Shown one piece after another: positions 18,279 through 28,853 of a stretch of DNA of 64,000 nt. The stretch is taken from assembly GCF_030690045.1 (NCBI RefSeq), contig NZ_JAUYHK010000022.1, positions 1-64,000 of the forward strand. Reading direction: 5' to 3'. The notes beneath the pieces were generated by a model. That model was not told the DNA's origin. It saw only the letters and a program-made list of their open reading frames with translations, and made no database searches. The DNA is from Thalassospira sp. (GTDB lineage Bacteria; Pseudomonadota; Alphaproteobacteria; Rhodospirillales; Thalassospiraceae). Both the position numbers and the translations under genes were made by a program. Positions within the stretch are counted from its first letter, which is position 1; each line of letters begins with the position of its first letter.

Positions 18279-19283
18279 TCAGGCAATCGATGCCTCGGCG
18301 ATTTGCACCGCATTCAGGGCCGCCCCCTTCAGCAACTGGTCGCCGGCAACAAACAATTCCAGACCATGATCGCCGAAAATCAGATTGGTGCGAATGCGCC
18401 CGACTTCGACGTCATATTGTTCGGTCGCGGTCAAGGGCATCGGATACAGCTTGTTGGCCGGATCATCCACCAGCTTGACCCCTTTGGCCTTGGCCAGAAC
18501 CTCGCGTGCGGCCTGCGGCGTCACCACTTTTTCGGTTTCAATCACGATCGATTCCGAATGGGTGCGTTCGGTCGGAATCCGCACCGCCGTGCAGGAAACG
18601 GCAAGGTCCGGTTCGCCGAAAATCTTGCGGGTTTCCCAGGTGACTTTCATTTCTTCGCGGGTATAGCCATTATCCTGGAACGTATCGATATGCGGAATGA
18701 CGTTAAAAGCCAACGGATGGGCAAACACCTCCGCCGGAACTTTCTCGCCGCGCAAACCGGCAGCCAGACCTTCACGCAATTCGGTCATGCCCGGCTGTCC
18801 GGCCCCGGATGCCGCCTGATAGGTCGATACAAAAACCTTCTTCAGGCCAAAGGCCTGATGCAACGGCCACAATGCAACGGCGGCAATCGCCGTGGTGCAA
18901 TTGGGGTTGGCAATCAGTTTGGCGGTTTTCGCCAGATGACCATTGATTTCCGGCACGATCAACGGCACGTCATCATCAAGACGGAACGCCGATGAATTGT
19001 CGATCACAAGGGCACCCTTGGCAATCTGCGGGGCAAATTCCTTGGCGAACTCACCGGAAACAGCCAGAAAAACGATGTCGCACTGTTTGGCTTCTTCAAC
19101 CGAAAACAGCGCGATGGTTTTAGTGCCGTATTTGGTCTCCACGGTCTTGCCTGCCGAACGCTCGGACGCGAACAGGGTGAGTTCACCCACAGGGAACTTG
19201 CGATCAAACATAACATTGATCAGCTCGACGCCAACCGCACCGGTTGCGCCGATGACACCGACATGGAGATTTTCGGCACTCAT
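18279..19283 (-). CDS. asd: aspartate-semialdehyde dehydrogenase
   Basis: Reduces aspartyl phosphate to aspartate semialdehyde for Lys/DAP, Thr and Met synthesis. The 334-aa protein has an N-terminal NADP site ([14 protein letters not shown]), the catalytic Cys129 in NPNCTT, and [14 protein letters not shown]. The C-terminal substrate region includes [12 protein letters not shown]. No lysine riboswitch is evident upstream. It is a monocistronic unit between a terminator and 190 bp of apparently non-coding sequence. Confidence 0.95.
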   Translation of the reverse strand: MSAENLHVGVIGATGAVGVELINVMFDRKFPVGELTLFASERSAGKTVETKYGTKTIALFSVEEAKQCDIVFLAVSGEFAKEFAPQIAKGALVIDNSSAFRLDDDVPLIVPEINGHLAKTAKLIANPNCTTAIAAVALWPLHQAFGLKKVFVSTYQAASGAGQPGMTELREGLAAGLRGEKVPAEVFAHPLAFNVIPHIDTFQDNGYTREEMKVTWETRKIFGEPDLAVSCTAVRIPTERTHSESIVIETEKVVTPQAAREVLAKAKGVKLVDDPANKLYPMPLTATEQYDVEVGRIRTNLIFGDHGLELFVAGDQLLKGAALNAVQIAEASIA

Positions 19284-19477
19284 AATAACTGTCTATCCTC
19301 GCATATTTGTTTGGGTCGTTTTCGACTGCCGCGATTATTCGCGGGGGCGCATTATAGGGGTTTTGGCCGCTGACGCAAATGCAGCGTGATGCAATGCTGA
19401 TCTGCCCTGCATGCTTATGCCCCAAACGCCTGCCGACGGGAATTGTTCCAACCGTTTTTGCCGCTGCGGCGCAACTT

Positions 19478-20512
19478 TCAACCACGATGCCGCAAGGTAA
19501 TCCAGATAAAAAACAATCCGCCCACCAGGCCGGTAATAATGCCAATCGGCATGTCTTCGGGTTTCAGAATGGTGCGTGCCGCCACATCGGCCCAGATCAG
19601 GAAAATCGCCCCGCCCAGCCCGGCCAGTGGTAACACCCGACGATGATCCGCCCCCGCCAGTTGCCGGACAATATGGGGCACCATCAGGCCGACAAAACCG
19701 ATCATGCCACTGACCGAAACCATGGTGCCGGTAACAAGGGCGCAGATCACAAAAAGCTGCAATCGCACATTGCCCACCTCGATTCCCAATGTCGCCGCCG
19801 TTTCTTCCCCCGACATCAGAGCATTCAAATGCCGGGCACGAAATTGCAAATACAGCAGCCCGACCATCAGAACCCCGACCGGAAACCACAAATTTTGCCA
19901 TTGCGCCGTGCCCAGCCCGCCCAGCATCCAGAACACCACCACATGCGATGCCCGATGATCGGCCATGAAAATCAGCAAGCTGGTCATCGCCCCCAGCACA
20001 AACGATACCGCCACACCCAGCAAAATCAGCCGGTCCGGCGTCCCGCCACTGCGCCCGGCCAGACCGGCAATGATCATCGTCGCCAGCAAGGCCCCGGCAA
20101 ACGCCCCCAGCGGCAGGGTCATCCCCCCAAAAATCATGCCGATATGCAGCAACACCACAACCGCCCCCATCGCCGCCCCGGAACTGACCCCCAACAAATG
20201 TGGATCGGCCAGTTTGTTACGTGTGATACCTTGTAAAACCGTGCCAACCACCGCCAGACCCGCCCCGACAATCGCCCCCAGAACCACCCGGGGAAACCGG
20301 ATGTCCCAGACAATGCTGTCGCGGCCCTTGCTCCAATCGGGGACAAGCAAATCGGGCCAGACATGATGCAGGGCAATTTTCCAGACCTGCAAGGCCGGGA
20401 TCGGCACCGGACCAAAGGCCACGGCAAAGGTAATGCTGAGCAGCAACACCACCGCCAGCGCGGCCAAAAGCAGCCCCAAAGAACAATCGCGCAAGGTCCG
20501 TTTCATTTTCAT
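19478..20512 (-). CDS. btuC: BtuC/FecCD-type ABC importer permease
   Basis: 344-aa permease with about ten TM segments and the family blocks IVWDIRFPRVVLGAIVGAGL, VLQGITRNKLADPHLLGVSSGA and MVSVSGMIGFVGLMVPHIVRQLAG (the last contacting the ATPase). It is the last gene of the riboswitch-controlled operon, so cobalamin or another corrinoid is the probable substrate. The ATG at 20512 gives a normal N-terminus; longer in-frame extensions are unlikely. The symbol is by family and riboswitch context. Confidence 0.8.
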   Translation of the reverse strand: MKMKRTLRDCSLGLLLAALAVVLLLSITFAVAFGPVPIPALQVWKIALHHVWPDLLVPDWSKGRDSIVWDIRFPRVVLGAIVGAGLAVVGTVLQGITRNKLADPHLLGVSSGAAMGAVVVLLHIGMIFGGMTLPLGAFAGALLATMIIAGLAGRSGGTPDRLILLGVAVSFVLGAMTSLLIFMADHRASHVVVFWMLGGLGTAQWQNLWFPVGVLMVGLLYLQFRARHLNALMSGEETAATLGIEVGNVRLQLFVICALVTGTMVSVSGMIGFVGLMVPHIVRQLAGADHRRVLPLAGLGGAIFLIWADVAARTILKPEDMPIGIITGLVGGLFFIWITLRHRG

Positions 20513-20630
20513 GTCATCTGTCACTAAAATCAGGAATGACCGGCCCGCCCGGCAAACCCGGCGATCGGCATCGGGTAGGCCTGCCAAAGGGGCCGGTCAT
20601 CCTGTCTGGCCGCATCAAAACGGCCAAACC

Positions 20631-21590
20631 CTAAAATGCCGATGGATAAAAAGCGCGGGCCAGCTTGCCAATCGCCGACAAATTACGCGGCCCCGGTGTC
20701 GCCTCGTCATATTCCAGCACGACAAAGCGGTCATGACGCACCGCATCGATATTGGCAAAGGCCGGGTTGGATTTCAGATAGGCAATTTTCTGATCGGCGG
20801 TGATCGTACCGTAATTGACGATGACGATGATTTCCGGATTACGTTCGATCACGGTTTCCCAGCCCACACGGGTCCAGCTGCTTTCGACATCATCGACAAT
20901 GTTTTTGCCGCCCGCCGCCTCGATCATCGCGGTCGGCATGGCATATCTGGCGGCGGTAAAGGGCCGTTCTTCGTCGCTGTCATAGACAAACACCCGCAAA
21001 TCCTGGCCGGTTTTTGCAGTATGGGCAGTAATATCGGCCAGTTCGGCACGATACCCCGCCACCAGCTTTTCCGCCCGGTCACGCACATCAAAAATGGTGC
21101 CAAGGTTAAGCAGATCGGCAAACATGTCTTCCATGCTGACATGCGGCTTGGTCATGATATGGATGCAGGATTCACCCAGTTCATAGACATTGATCCCGAA
21201 CGGGGCGAGGGTTTCGGGCGTCACATCGCCGCCAACCTTCATGCCGTAATTCCATCCGGCAAAATAAAAATCGGCATCCGCGCCCAGCAAAACTTCCTTG
21301 GACGGATATTTTTCCGCCAGTTGCGGAATATCGCCCAGCCGCCCCTGCAAGCCCGGCGTGATTTTGTTCCAGCCGCTAATCCCGGTATAGCCCACCATAT
21401 GATCCTGAAGCTCCAGCGCCAGCATCATTTCGGTAATATTGATGTCATGGCTTACGGCGCGTTTGGGGGCCTGATCAAAGGTCACCTCGCGGTCACAACT
21501 TTTGACCGTCACCGGATAGGCCTGTGCGGCATAAGGGGCAGACAGGGTAAAAACAGACGCAATAACGGCGCTGATCGCATATTTTTTCAT
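20631..21590 (-). CDS. btuF: periplasmic corrinoid/siderophore-type substrate-binding protein
   Basis: 319-aa binding protein of the FepB/BtuF class with a clear signal peptide (MKKYAISAVIASVFTLSAPYAAQA, cleaved after AQA). The mature part starts YPVTVKSCDREVTF and shows DINITEMMLAL, VERNPEI-like (VIERNPEIIVIVNYG) and a C-terminal LARAFYPSAF. It sits between the ATPase and permease genes in one operon under a cobalamin riboswitch. The substrate is inferred from the riboswitch; FepB-type sequence alone would also allow a siderophore. Confidence 0.8.
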   Translation of the reverse strand: MKKYAISAVIASVFTLSAPYAAQAYPVTVKSCDREVTFDQAPKRAVSHDINITEMMLALELQDHMVGYTGISGWNKITPGLQGRLGDIPQLAEKYPSKEVLLGADADFYFAGWNYGMKVGGDVTPETLAPFGINVYELGESCIHIMTKPHVSMEDMFADLLNLGTIFDVRDRAEKLVAGYRAELADITAHTAKTGQDLRVFVYDSDEERPFTAARYAMPTAMIEAAGGKNIVDDVESSWTRVGWETVIERNPEIIVIVNYGTITADQKIAYLKSNPAFANIDAVRHDRFVVLEYDEATPGPRNLSAIGKLARAFYPSAF

Positions 21591-21623
21591 GGATTTGGTT
21601 CCTGAAACGAAAGGAAAATCAGA

Positions 21624-22478
21624 TCAATTGGGATCGAATGTGATGCGCAGCCGCCCGGTAAACGGGTGGGTGTCGCACAGCGCATTGACGCCATAAACCT
21701 TGCGGATCAAATCCGGGGTCAGAACATCATCCGGATTGCCCGATGCCACCATCCGGCCATGATCAAGGCAATACAGCCGGTCGCAATAGGTCGCCGCAAT
21801 GTTCAGATCATGGATCGAGGCAATCACCGTCATCGGCAAATCGCGCACCAGCCGCAAACATTCAAACTGATAACCGATATCAAGGTGATTGGTCGGTTCA
21901 TCCAGAATCAGCAATTCCGGTTGTTGCGCAATGGCGCGGGCCAGCAGAACCCGCTGTTTCTCGCCACCCGAAAGGCTGGCAAAATCCCGATCTGCCAGCG
22001 CCCGCACCCCGACGGTTTCCATCGCGTCAAAAACGATCTCGCGGTCGCGGCGATTGCTCGCCGCCCAGCCGCTTTGATGGGGAATACGGCCGGTTTCCAC
22101 AACTTCGCAGGCCCGCAAACCGAAATCGGCGGGAAATTCCTGCAACACAACCGCCACTTTGCGGGCAAAGGCGGCGGCTGAAATCGCCCAGATATCCTCA
22201 CGATCAATCCGGACCGATCCGGTGGTCGGTTGCACAAACCGGTATAACAGCCGAAGCAGGCTGGATTTCCCCGCCCCGTTCGGGCCGATAATGCCGATAA
22301 TGTCCCCCGGTTCCGCCATCAGCGAAATCGTGTTCAAAATGCGATGACCGTCTTCTTCCCATCCCAGCCGGTCGGCACGCAGGGCCACCCCGCCCGATCC
22401 GGCAAACGACGCCGGTTGCGGATCGGAAAATCTGGGACGTGGCGGATGAAGGGCGCGAAGGGTCCTGACAAGCTGCAT
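21624..22478 (-). CDS. btuD: ABC importer ATPase (BtuD/FecE type)
   Basis: 284-aa ATPase with Walker A GPNGAGKSS, a Q-loop at VVLQEFPADF, signature LSGGEKQR, Walker B LLILDEPTNHLD and an H-loop in SIHDLN. About 40 extra N-terminal residues rich in Pro and Arg precede the domain. Its ATG overlaps the stop of the upstream 45-codon ORF as TGATG, so translation is probably coupled to that leader ORF. Confidence 0.85.
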   Translation of the reverse strand: MQLVRTLRALHPPRPRFSDPQPASFAGSGGVALRADRLGWEEDGHRILNTISLMAEPGDIIGIIGPNGAGKSSLLRLLYRFVQPTTGSVRIDREDIWAISAAAFARKVAVVLQEFPADFGLRACEVVETGRIPHQSGWAASNRRDREIVFDAMETVGVRALADRDFASLSGGEKQRVLLARAIAQQPELLILDEPTNHLDIGYQFECLRLVRDLPMTVIASIHDLNIAATYCDRLYCLDHGRMVASGNPDDVLTPDLIRKVYGVNALCDTHPFTGRLRITFDPN

Positions 22479-22615
22479 CAGATGATCCCCCCGGCATAAC
22501 CGGCGGGACCATCGGGGCAACGTGCCCGACTCGCCATAAAAAACGGAATAAAAGCCAAAGACAGCGAAATGCCGCACCATGCGGCCCGCCTGCCCGGCAA
22601 AGGCAAAACAGTCAT
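22478..22615 (-). CDS. small membrane leader ORF of the cobalamin transport operon
   Basis: A 45-codon ORF with a strong Shine-Dalgarno (GGGGGAGGATGAG directly before ATG). It encodes one hydrophobic segment (GISLSLAFIPFFMA) between basic flanks and a Gly/Pro-rich tail ending GYAGGII. The stop and the ATPase start overlap as TGATG. It lies just after the cobalamin riboswitch, so this is the RBS the switch would control. It may be a real small membrane protein, a coupling leader, or both. Homology is unknown to me. Confidence 0.6.
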   Translation of the reverse strand: MTVLPLPGRRAAWCGISLSLAFIPFFMASRARCPDGPAGYAGGII

Positions 22616-22654
22616 CTCATCCTCCCCCGGGACACCCCGCCCGGTCCGGTATGC

Positions 22655-22860
22655 ACATATCGCAGGCAGGTCTCCTGACTGACGGGTCATTGCGGAACAA
22701 TCGCCTTCCCGGATGCCGGTCAGACCGGCGTTCCAGTGGGTATTGATTGTCCGCTCGCCGCCTACAGTTGCGGGGGCAGTCACGGTTGGGCCATCCGGAT
22801 CATCGAAATGGCCGTCGTGTTCCCTTTTCAGACCGGCTGTTGCCATCCGGTCACCTTCGA
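22655..22860 (-). promoter_or_regulatory. cobalamin riboswitch
   Basis: Read on the minus strand this leader shows the AdoCbl riboswitch order: a GGTG opening, AAAAGGGAACACG, GCCCCCGCAACTGTAG, GCGAGC, CCACTGG, CCGGGAAGGCG and the closing B12 box GTCAGTCAGGAGACCTGCC. It precedes the small ORF and the BtuDFC-type operon. No obvious poly-U terminator follows, so control is probably by masking the strong RBS at 22616-22630. Confidence 0.93.
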
Positions 22861-22938
22861 TGGGTCTACAATGCCCATCCGGGTTACGGGCGTCAATTTT
22901 TAAATCAAACATCATCACATCGGACACATCGGCATACC

Positions 22939-22974
22939 GCAGTTAGTGTTATGTTATAACATAACACTAACTGC
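22939..22974. promoter_or_regulatory. 36-bp perfect palindrome, Zur-box-like operator
   Basis: Each 18-base half begins GCAGTTAGTG and continues TTATGTTA, followed by its exact complement, giving a core of TGTTATAACA. The centre resembles the TGTTATA...TATAACA pattern of proteobacterial Zur boxes. It sits about 80 bp upstream of the cobalamin riboswitch and downstream of trkH copy 2. With no poly-U tract and no loop it is a poor terminator, so protein binding at the operon promoter is more likely. Assignment to Zur is from memory of consensus sites. Confidence 0.55.
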
Positions 22975-23025
22975 CAGACAAAACACCCATTGTCCAGCCT
23001 CTGTTTGATTTGGAAAAATCAGGCC

Positions 23026-24495
23026 TCAGTCGCGCCAGAACGCCGGCAACAACAACACCAGCAGGGTTTCAAATTCCAGCCGCCCCAGGACCATGGCGAC
23101 ATTCAATACCCATTTTGCACTATCGGGCAGGGGTTGAAAATTCCCTGCCGGCCCCACAACCGGCCCCAGACCCGGCCCGACATTGGCAAGGGCGGTTGCC
23201 GCCGCACTCATCGCCGTGACCAGATCCAGCCCCGCCAGTCCCAGCGCGACACTGACCCCGATATAGCTGATGGCCAGAAAAAACACATAAACCGTGACGG
23301 CATTATAAATGTCGGATGTGATTTCATGATTGTCGATATGACTGACCACTACCGCACTGGGGCTGCGCAACCGGGTGAAATGGGCACGCAGGCCCGAAAA
23401 CACCACATAAAGCCGGAACATCTTGAAACCACCCGATGTCGATCCGGCACAGCCGCCAATAAAGGTGGCAAAGAAAAACAGCATGATCGCCGCCGGGCCC
23501 CATTCCAGATAATCACCCGAGGCAAACCCGGTGGTCGTGATCACCGAAACCAGATTGAACGCCGCCATCGTCACGGACCGTAAAAATCCGTCATCGGAAA
23601 TATGCAACAGCCGGATGGTCAGCAAGGCGGTGAAAAACGTAATGATCAGCAACAACAGACGAATTTGCGTATTGTGCATCATCGGCGCAAAGCTGCGTTT
23701 GCGTACCAGAACGGCATAGGCGGTAAAGGGCAATGCACCCGCAATCATAAACACCGTGCCAACCCAGTGCAGGGCAAGGCTTGACTCAAATTTGGCAAAG
23801 GACATGTCAGACGTGGAATAGCCGCCGGTGGCAAGGGTGGACATGCCATGATTGATGGCGTCAAACCAGCTCATGCCGAACACACGATACAACACCATAC
23901 AGATCAGGCTGAGAATGCCGTAAATCATAACGATTTGCAGGCACATCTCGCGGATGCGCGGGCTGAGTTTTTCGGACCGGTCGGAACTTTCCATCTGAAA
24001 AAGCTGCATCCCGCCGACCCGCATCATCGGCAACAGGGCAAGGGCGGTCACAATAATGCCAATCCCGCCCAGCCATTGCAGCAAGGACCGCCACACCAGC
24101 AATCCCGGCGCCATGTCATCCAGACCGGTCAAAACCGTCGACCCGGTGGTCGTCAGGCCGGAAACCGTTTCAAACACCGCATCGGTAAAGCTGAGATCAA
24201 GCGACGAAAACCACAGCGGCAGCGCCCCGGTGACACTGACCGCGATCCACGAAAACGCCGTCAGGACATATCCCTGACGCGGGCTGACGCGCGGCCCGAT
24301 ATCGGACCGGCAGGCCAGACATACCATGCCACCAAGGCCAATGGTAATCGCCGCGGCCTGGGCAAAAATCTGCCAGTCGGCATTATCGTAATACAGATCG
24401 ACCATCGCCGGGACCACCATGGCCCCACCGATGATAATCACCATTGTCCCGACAATAAAAAAAATCGGTTGCAGCCGTAACAAAGCAACACCCAC
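23026..24495 (-). CDS. trkH: TrkH family potassium uptake protein (copy 2)
   Basis: 489-aa K+ transporter subunit closely parallel to copy 1. Its filter-like segments are SGLTTTGST, STLATGGYST, ITTTGFASGD and AAATALANVGPG, with WLGGIGIIVTALALLP and GGCAGSTSGGFK. It has the same C-terminal ending (LLPAFWRD). Translation appears to start at GTG 24495. Paralogous Trk porters often differ in ion affinity or Na+ dependence; nothing here distinguishes them. No trkA is present in the window. Confidence 0.9.
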   Translation of the reverse strand: MGVALLRLQPIFFIVGTMVIIIGGAMVVPAMVDLYYDNADWQIFAQAAAITIGLGGMVCLACRSDIGPRVSPRQGYVLTAFSWIAVSVTGALPLWFSSLDLSFTDAVFETVSGLTTTGSTVLTGLDDMAPGLLVWRSLLQWLGGIGIIVTALALLPMMRVGGMQLFQMESSDRSEKLSPRIREMCLQIVMIYGILSLICMVLYRVFGMSWFDAINHGMSTLATGGYSTSDMSFAKFESSLALHWVGTVFMIAGALPFTAYAVLVRKRSFAPMMHNTQIRLLLLIITFFTALLTIRLLHISDDGFLRSVTMAAFNLVSVITTTGFASGDYLEWGPAAIMLFFFATFIGGCAGSTSGGFKMFRLYVVFSGLRAHFTRLRSPSAVVVSHIDNHEITSDIYNAVTVYVFFLAISYIGVSVALGLAGLDLVTAMSAAATALANVGPGLGPVVGPAGNFQPLPDSAKWVLNVAMVLGRLEFETLLVLLLPAFWRD

Positions 24496-24572
24496 CGCAA
24501 TTTCGCAAACGCGGCTTATAGCGTCAAAAAGCGTTCAACGCACGTGCTGATACGCAACCCCATCCTGCAAAA

Positions 24573-24606
24573 CAGTTTGGGGGCAGGTTTCCCCGCCCCC
24601 AAACTG
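24573..24606 (-). terminator. terminator at the end of the fucose operon
   Basis: CAGTTTGGGGGC pairs with GCCCCCAAACTG around a 10-nt loop, followed on the minus strand by TTTT. It lies 18 bp after the hydrolase stop. Confidence 0.75.
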
Positions 24607-24623
24607 CATTCATCCCGATCAGG

Positions 24624-25466
24624 TCAGGCCGCAACAGTCGTCTGTTTCTGACGGCCCAGCCCCTCGATCCCCAGTTCCATGACATCACCGGGTTTCAGAT
24701 AAAGCGGTGGCTTCTGGCCCATGCCAACGCCGGGCGGGGTGCCGGTTGAAATGATGTCGCCCGGTTGCAAACTCATGAATTGCGACAGGTAACTGACAAC
24801 AAACTGCACGCCATAAACCATCGTCGCCGTGCTGCCATTCTGGAACCGCTGCCCATTGACTTCCAGCCACATATCAAGTTTCTGCGGATCGGCAATTTCA
24901 TCGCGCGTCACCAGCCACGGGCCGGTCGGACCAAAGGTATCGGCACTTTTGCCCTTCACCCATTGTCCGGACCGTTCGATCTGAAAGGCACGTTCGGAAA
25001 TATCGTTGATCACGCAATATCCGGCGACATGATCCATCGCATCGGCTTCGGATACATATTTGGTGTGTTTGCCAATCACCACACCCAGTTCGACTTCCCA
25101 GTCGGTTTTTTGCGACCCGCGCGGAATTTCCACATTGTCATAAGGCCCGCATACCGCCGATGTCGCCTTAAAGAAAATCACCGGTTCCGGCGGCACCGCC
25201 ATACCCGATTCCGCCGCATGGTCGGAATAATTCAGGCCGATACAAATGAATTTCCCCGGCCGCCCGACACAGGCGCCAAGCCGCACATCACCTGAAACTT
25301 CCGGTAAACCGGTCGGATCAAGGGCCGCAATTTTATCAAATGTCGCCTTGGAAATCGTTGTCGGGTCCAGATCCGCAATCACCGACGACAAATCACGGAT
25401 AATCCCCTTTCCATCCAGCATCCCCGGTTTTTCCGCCCCGACCGGGCCATAACGCAACAATTTCAT
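24624..25466 (-). CDS. 2,4-diketo-3-deoxy-L-fuconate hydrolase (FAH family)
   Basis: 280-aa fumarylacetoacetate-hydrolase-fold enzyme with metal-binding GLNYSDHAAESG, the WEVELGVVIGK segment (acidic ligand), and ISTGTPPGVGMGQKPP. In the non-phosphorylative L-fucose route this class cleaves the 2,4-diketo acid to pyruvate and L-lactate. The assignment comes from co-location with all other steps; related enzymes act on diketo-rhamnonate and other diketo acids. Last gene of the minus-strand cluster. Confidence 0.8.
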   Translation of the reverse strand: MKLLRYGPVGAEKPGMLDGKGIIRDLSSVIADLDPTTISKATFDKIAALDPTGLPEVSGDVRLGACVGRPGKFICIGLNYSDHAAESGMAVPPEPVIFFKATSAVCGPYDNVEIPRGSQKTDWEVELGVVIGKHTKYVSEADAMDHVAGYCVINDISERAFQIERSGQWVKGKSADTFGPTGPWLVTRDEIADPQKLDMWLEVNGQRFQNGSTATMVYGVQFVVSYLSQFMSLQPGDIISTGTPPGVGMGQKPPLYLKPGDVMELGIEGLGRQKQTTVAA

Positions 25467-25531
25467 CTGTCTTTATCCTTTGGATTTTTCATTGGTATGA
25501 TGATTAACCTAACCGGGGCATCCCCCCGGCG

Positions 25532-26615
<1,084 letters not shown>

Positions 26616-26616
<1 letters not shown>

Positions 26617-27731
26617 CAGGCACCTTCCGCAATCTGGATCGGGTCAAAACATTGCGCCCGGGCAATCGCCTCCCAATCCCAGTCAATGCCCAGTCCCGGT
26701 TCGTCTGACGGCACCCCGGCACCGTTTTCAATGCGCAATCCACAATGGGTCAGGCTGTCAAGCTGCGGGATATATTCCAGCCAGCGACTGTTGGGCACCG
26801 CACAACACAGCGCCACATGCAGTTCCATCAAAAAATGCGGACAAACGGCAACATCAAAACTTTCCGCCAAATGCGCCACTTTCAGCCACGGCGTAATGCC
26901 GCCGATCCGCGCCACATCCACCTGCACGACCGAACAGGCCCCCGCGACCAGATAATCGCGAAACTGCCCCGGACTATAAAGCGATTCCCCGACCGCCACC
27001 GGCAGCGATGTCGATTGCACCAGACGGCGATGGCCGACAATATTATCCGATGGCAAAGGTTCCTCGAACCACGCAATATCCAGCGGTTCAAATAACCGCG
27101 CCCGGCGCACGGCCTCGCCCAGATCAAATCCCTGATTGGCATCGGTCATGATTTCAAAGGCCGGGCCAACCGCCGCCCGCACCGCTGCCAACCGAGCCAC
27201 ATCTTCGGATGCGGACGAACGACCCACCTTGATCTTGGCCCCGCCAAATCCCTTTGCCTGCATCGCCAGGGCATCTTCAACCAGTTGTTCCTGCGACAGA
27301 TGCAACCAGCCGCCCTCGGTCGTATAAAGCGGGATCATCGGCTTTGCCCCCCCGGCCAGCAGATGCAACGGCACCCCCGCCCGGCGTGACCGTAAATCCC
27401 AAAGTGCCGTATCAATCGCGGCCAGCGCCAGCGACGTGATGGCCCCCACCGATGTCGCATGGGTCGCAAACAGCAAATCGTGCCAGATCGCCTCGATCGC
27501 ATTGGCATCCCGCCCGATCAGTCGTGGGGCCAGATGATCGCGCAACAGGGCCACCACCGACGATCCCCCCGTCCCGATGGTATAGCTATAACCGGTGCCA
27601 ACCATGCCATCGGCATCGGTAATGCGCACAATCGGGGTTTCCTGACTGACGAAACTTTGAATCGCATCGGTCCGCACCACTTGGGGCTTAAGATCAACCA
27701 TGCGGATTTCAACATGCGTGATGCGTGCCAT
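26616..27731 (-). CDS. enolase superfamily sugar-acid dehydratase or isomerase, specificity unknown
   Basis: 371-aa mandelate racemase/muconate lactonizing family protein. Catalytic elements are in order: KIKVG (Lys-x-Lys), metal ligands in TDANQGF, FEEPL and GESL, and a C-terminal CPHFLMELH. It is not the canonical fuconate dehydratase, which is encoded separately at 35 kb. It may act on a second aldonic acid (for example another deoxy-hexonate or pentonate) or be a racemase. It is embedded between transporter and mutarotase genes of the same operon. Confidence 0.75.
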
Positions 27732-27740
27732 TGTGGCCCC

Positions 27741-28826
27741 CTAAAGCCGGATTTCGGTTGTTTTGTCAAACAGATGCACCCGGTCCATATTCAGATGCAC
27801 GCCAAGGCTTTCGCCCGGCTCCACCGGACGCGGATCAAACATCCGGCACACCCATTCGCGGCCACAAAATTCAAAAAACACCAGACTTTCATTGCCCAGC
27901 GGCTCGCTCAGGCTGGCGGTAATATCCACGCGGGTGGATTGCGCCCCCGCATCACCATGTCCTTCAAACACCATTTCTTCTGCACGAATGCCCATGACCA
28001 CCGCCGTTCCCGCTGCGACCCGCCCGGCCATATCGGCGGTCAGGGGCAATTCCATTCCGTTTTCCAGCCGCACTGTTTTGGCATCGGTAACAACCCCATC
28101 GGCAAGGTTCATCGGCGGGCTACCGATAAACTGGGCAACAAACAAATTGGCCGGATTGTGGAAAATATCCATCGGGCTGCCGACCTGTTCGATCTGGCCG
28201 CCGCGCATGATCACCATCCGGTCCGCCAGTGTCATGGCCTCGATCTGGTCATGGGTGACGTAAATCACCGTGGTTTTGACCTTTTGATGCAGTTTTTTGA
28301 TCTCGGTTCGCATCTGGGTGCGCAATTTGGCATCCAGATTGGACAGCGGCTCATCAAACAAAAACACATCGGGATGGCGCACAATGGCACGGCCCATCGC
28401 CACCCGTTGACGCTGCCCGCCCGACAACTGGCCCGGCAGGCGATCCATCAAATCATCAAGGCCCAAAATCCCGGCGGCCTCGGCAACACGTTGCGTAATT
28501 TCATCCTTGGGGCGATTGGCGATTTTCAGACTGAAACCCAGATTTTCCGCAACATTCATATGCGGATACAGCGCGTAATTCTGAAACACCATCGACACAT
28601 TGCGGTCGCGCGGCGGCAAATCATTGACCACCCGGTCCCCGATGCGAATGGTGCCGTCAGAAATATCTTCCAGCCCGGCAATCATCCGCAGCGTCGTTGA
28701 TTTCCCACAGCCCGACGGCCCGACCAGCACAACAAATTCGCCATGCGCAATATCAAGATCAATGCCATGCACCACATCAAGCGGGCCATACCGTTTGACG
28801 ACTTTTTCAAGAGTAACAACAGCCAT
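27741..28826 (-). CDS. sugar ABC transporter ATPase (UgpC/MalK type)
   Basis: 361-aa ATPase with Walker A GPSGCGKST, Q-loop VFQNYALYPHMNV, signature LSGGQRQRVAMGRAI, Walker B VFLFDEPLSNLDAKLR and H-loop YVTHDQIEAMTLADRM. A C-terminal OB-type regulatory domain of about 120 residues is typical of carbohydrate importers (CUT1). It follows the two permease genes in order and energises the same transporter. Confidence 0.92.
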   Translation of the reverse strand: MAVVTLEKVVKRYGPLDVVHGIDLDIAHGEFVVLVGPSGCGKSTTLRMIAGLEDISDGTIRIGDRVVNDLPPRDRNVSMVFQNYALYPHMNVAENLGFSLKIANRPKDEITQRVAEAAGILGLDDLMDRLPGQLSGGQRQRVAMGRAIVRHPDVFLFDEPLSNLDAKLRTQMRTEIKKLHQKVKTTVIYVTHDQIEAMTLADRMVIMRGGQIEQVGSPMDIFHNPANLFVAQFIGSPPMNLADGVVTDAKTVRLENGMELPLTADMAGRVAAGTAVVMGIRAEEMVFEGHGDAGAQSTRVDITASLSEPLGNESLVFFEFCGREWVCRMFDPRPVEPGESLGVHLNMDRVHLFDKTTEIRL

Positions 28827-28853
28827 TTTACACTTCCTGCTGATCTCGCGGGA

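Noticed and set aside
18284..19283. lysine or methionine riboswitch for asd
   Set aside because: The 190 bp upstream of asd show no conserved riboswitch core or terminator hairpin.
20433..21605. 390-codon plus-strand frame over the btuF-like gene
   Set aside because: Antisense to the binding-protein gene, which has a signal peptide and operon context; no independent support.
22939..22974. palindrome read as a rho-independent terminator of trkH copy 2
   Set aside because: The 36-bp palindrome has no loop and no T-run on either strand. Its position before a riboswitch-led operon fits an operator better.
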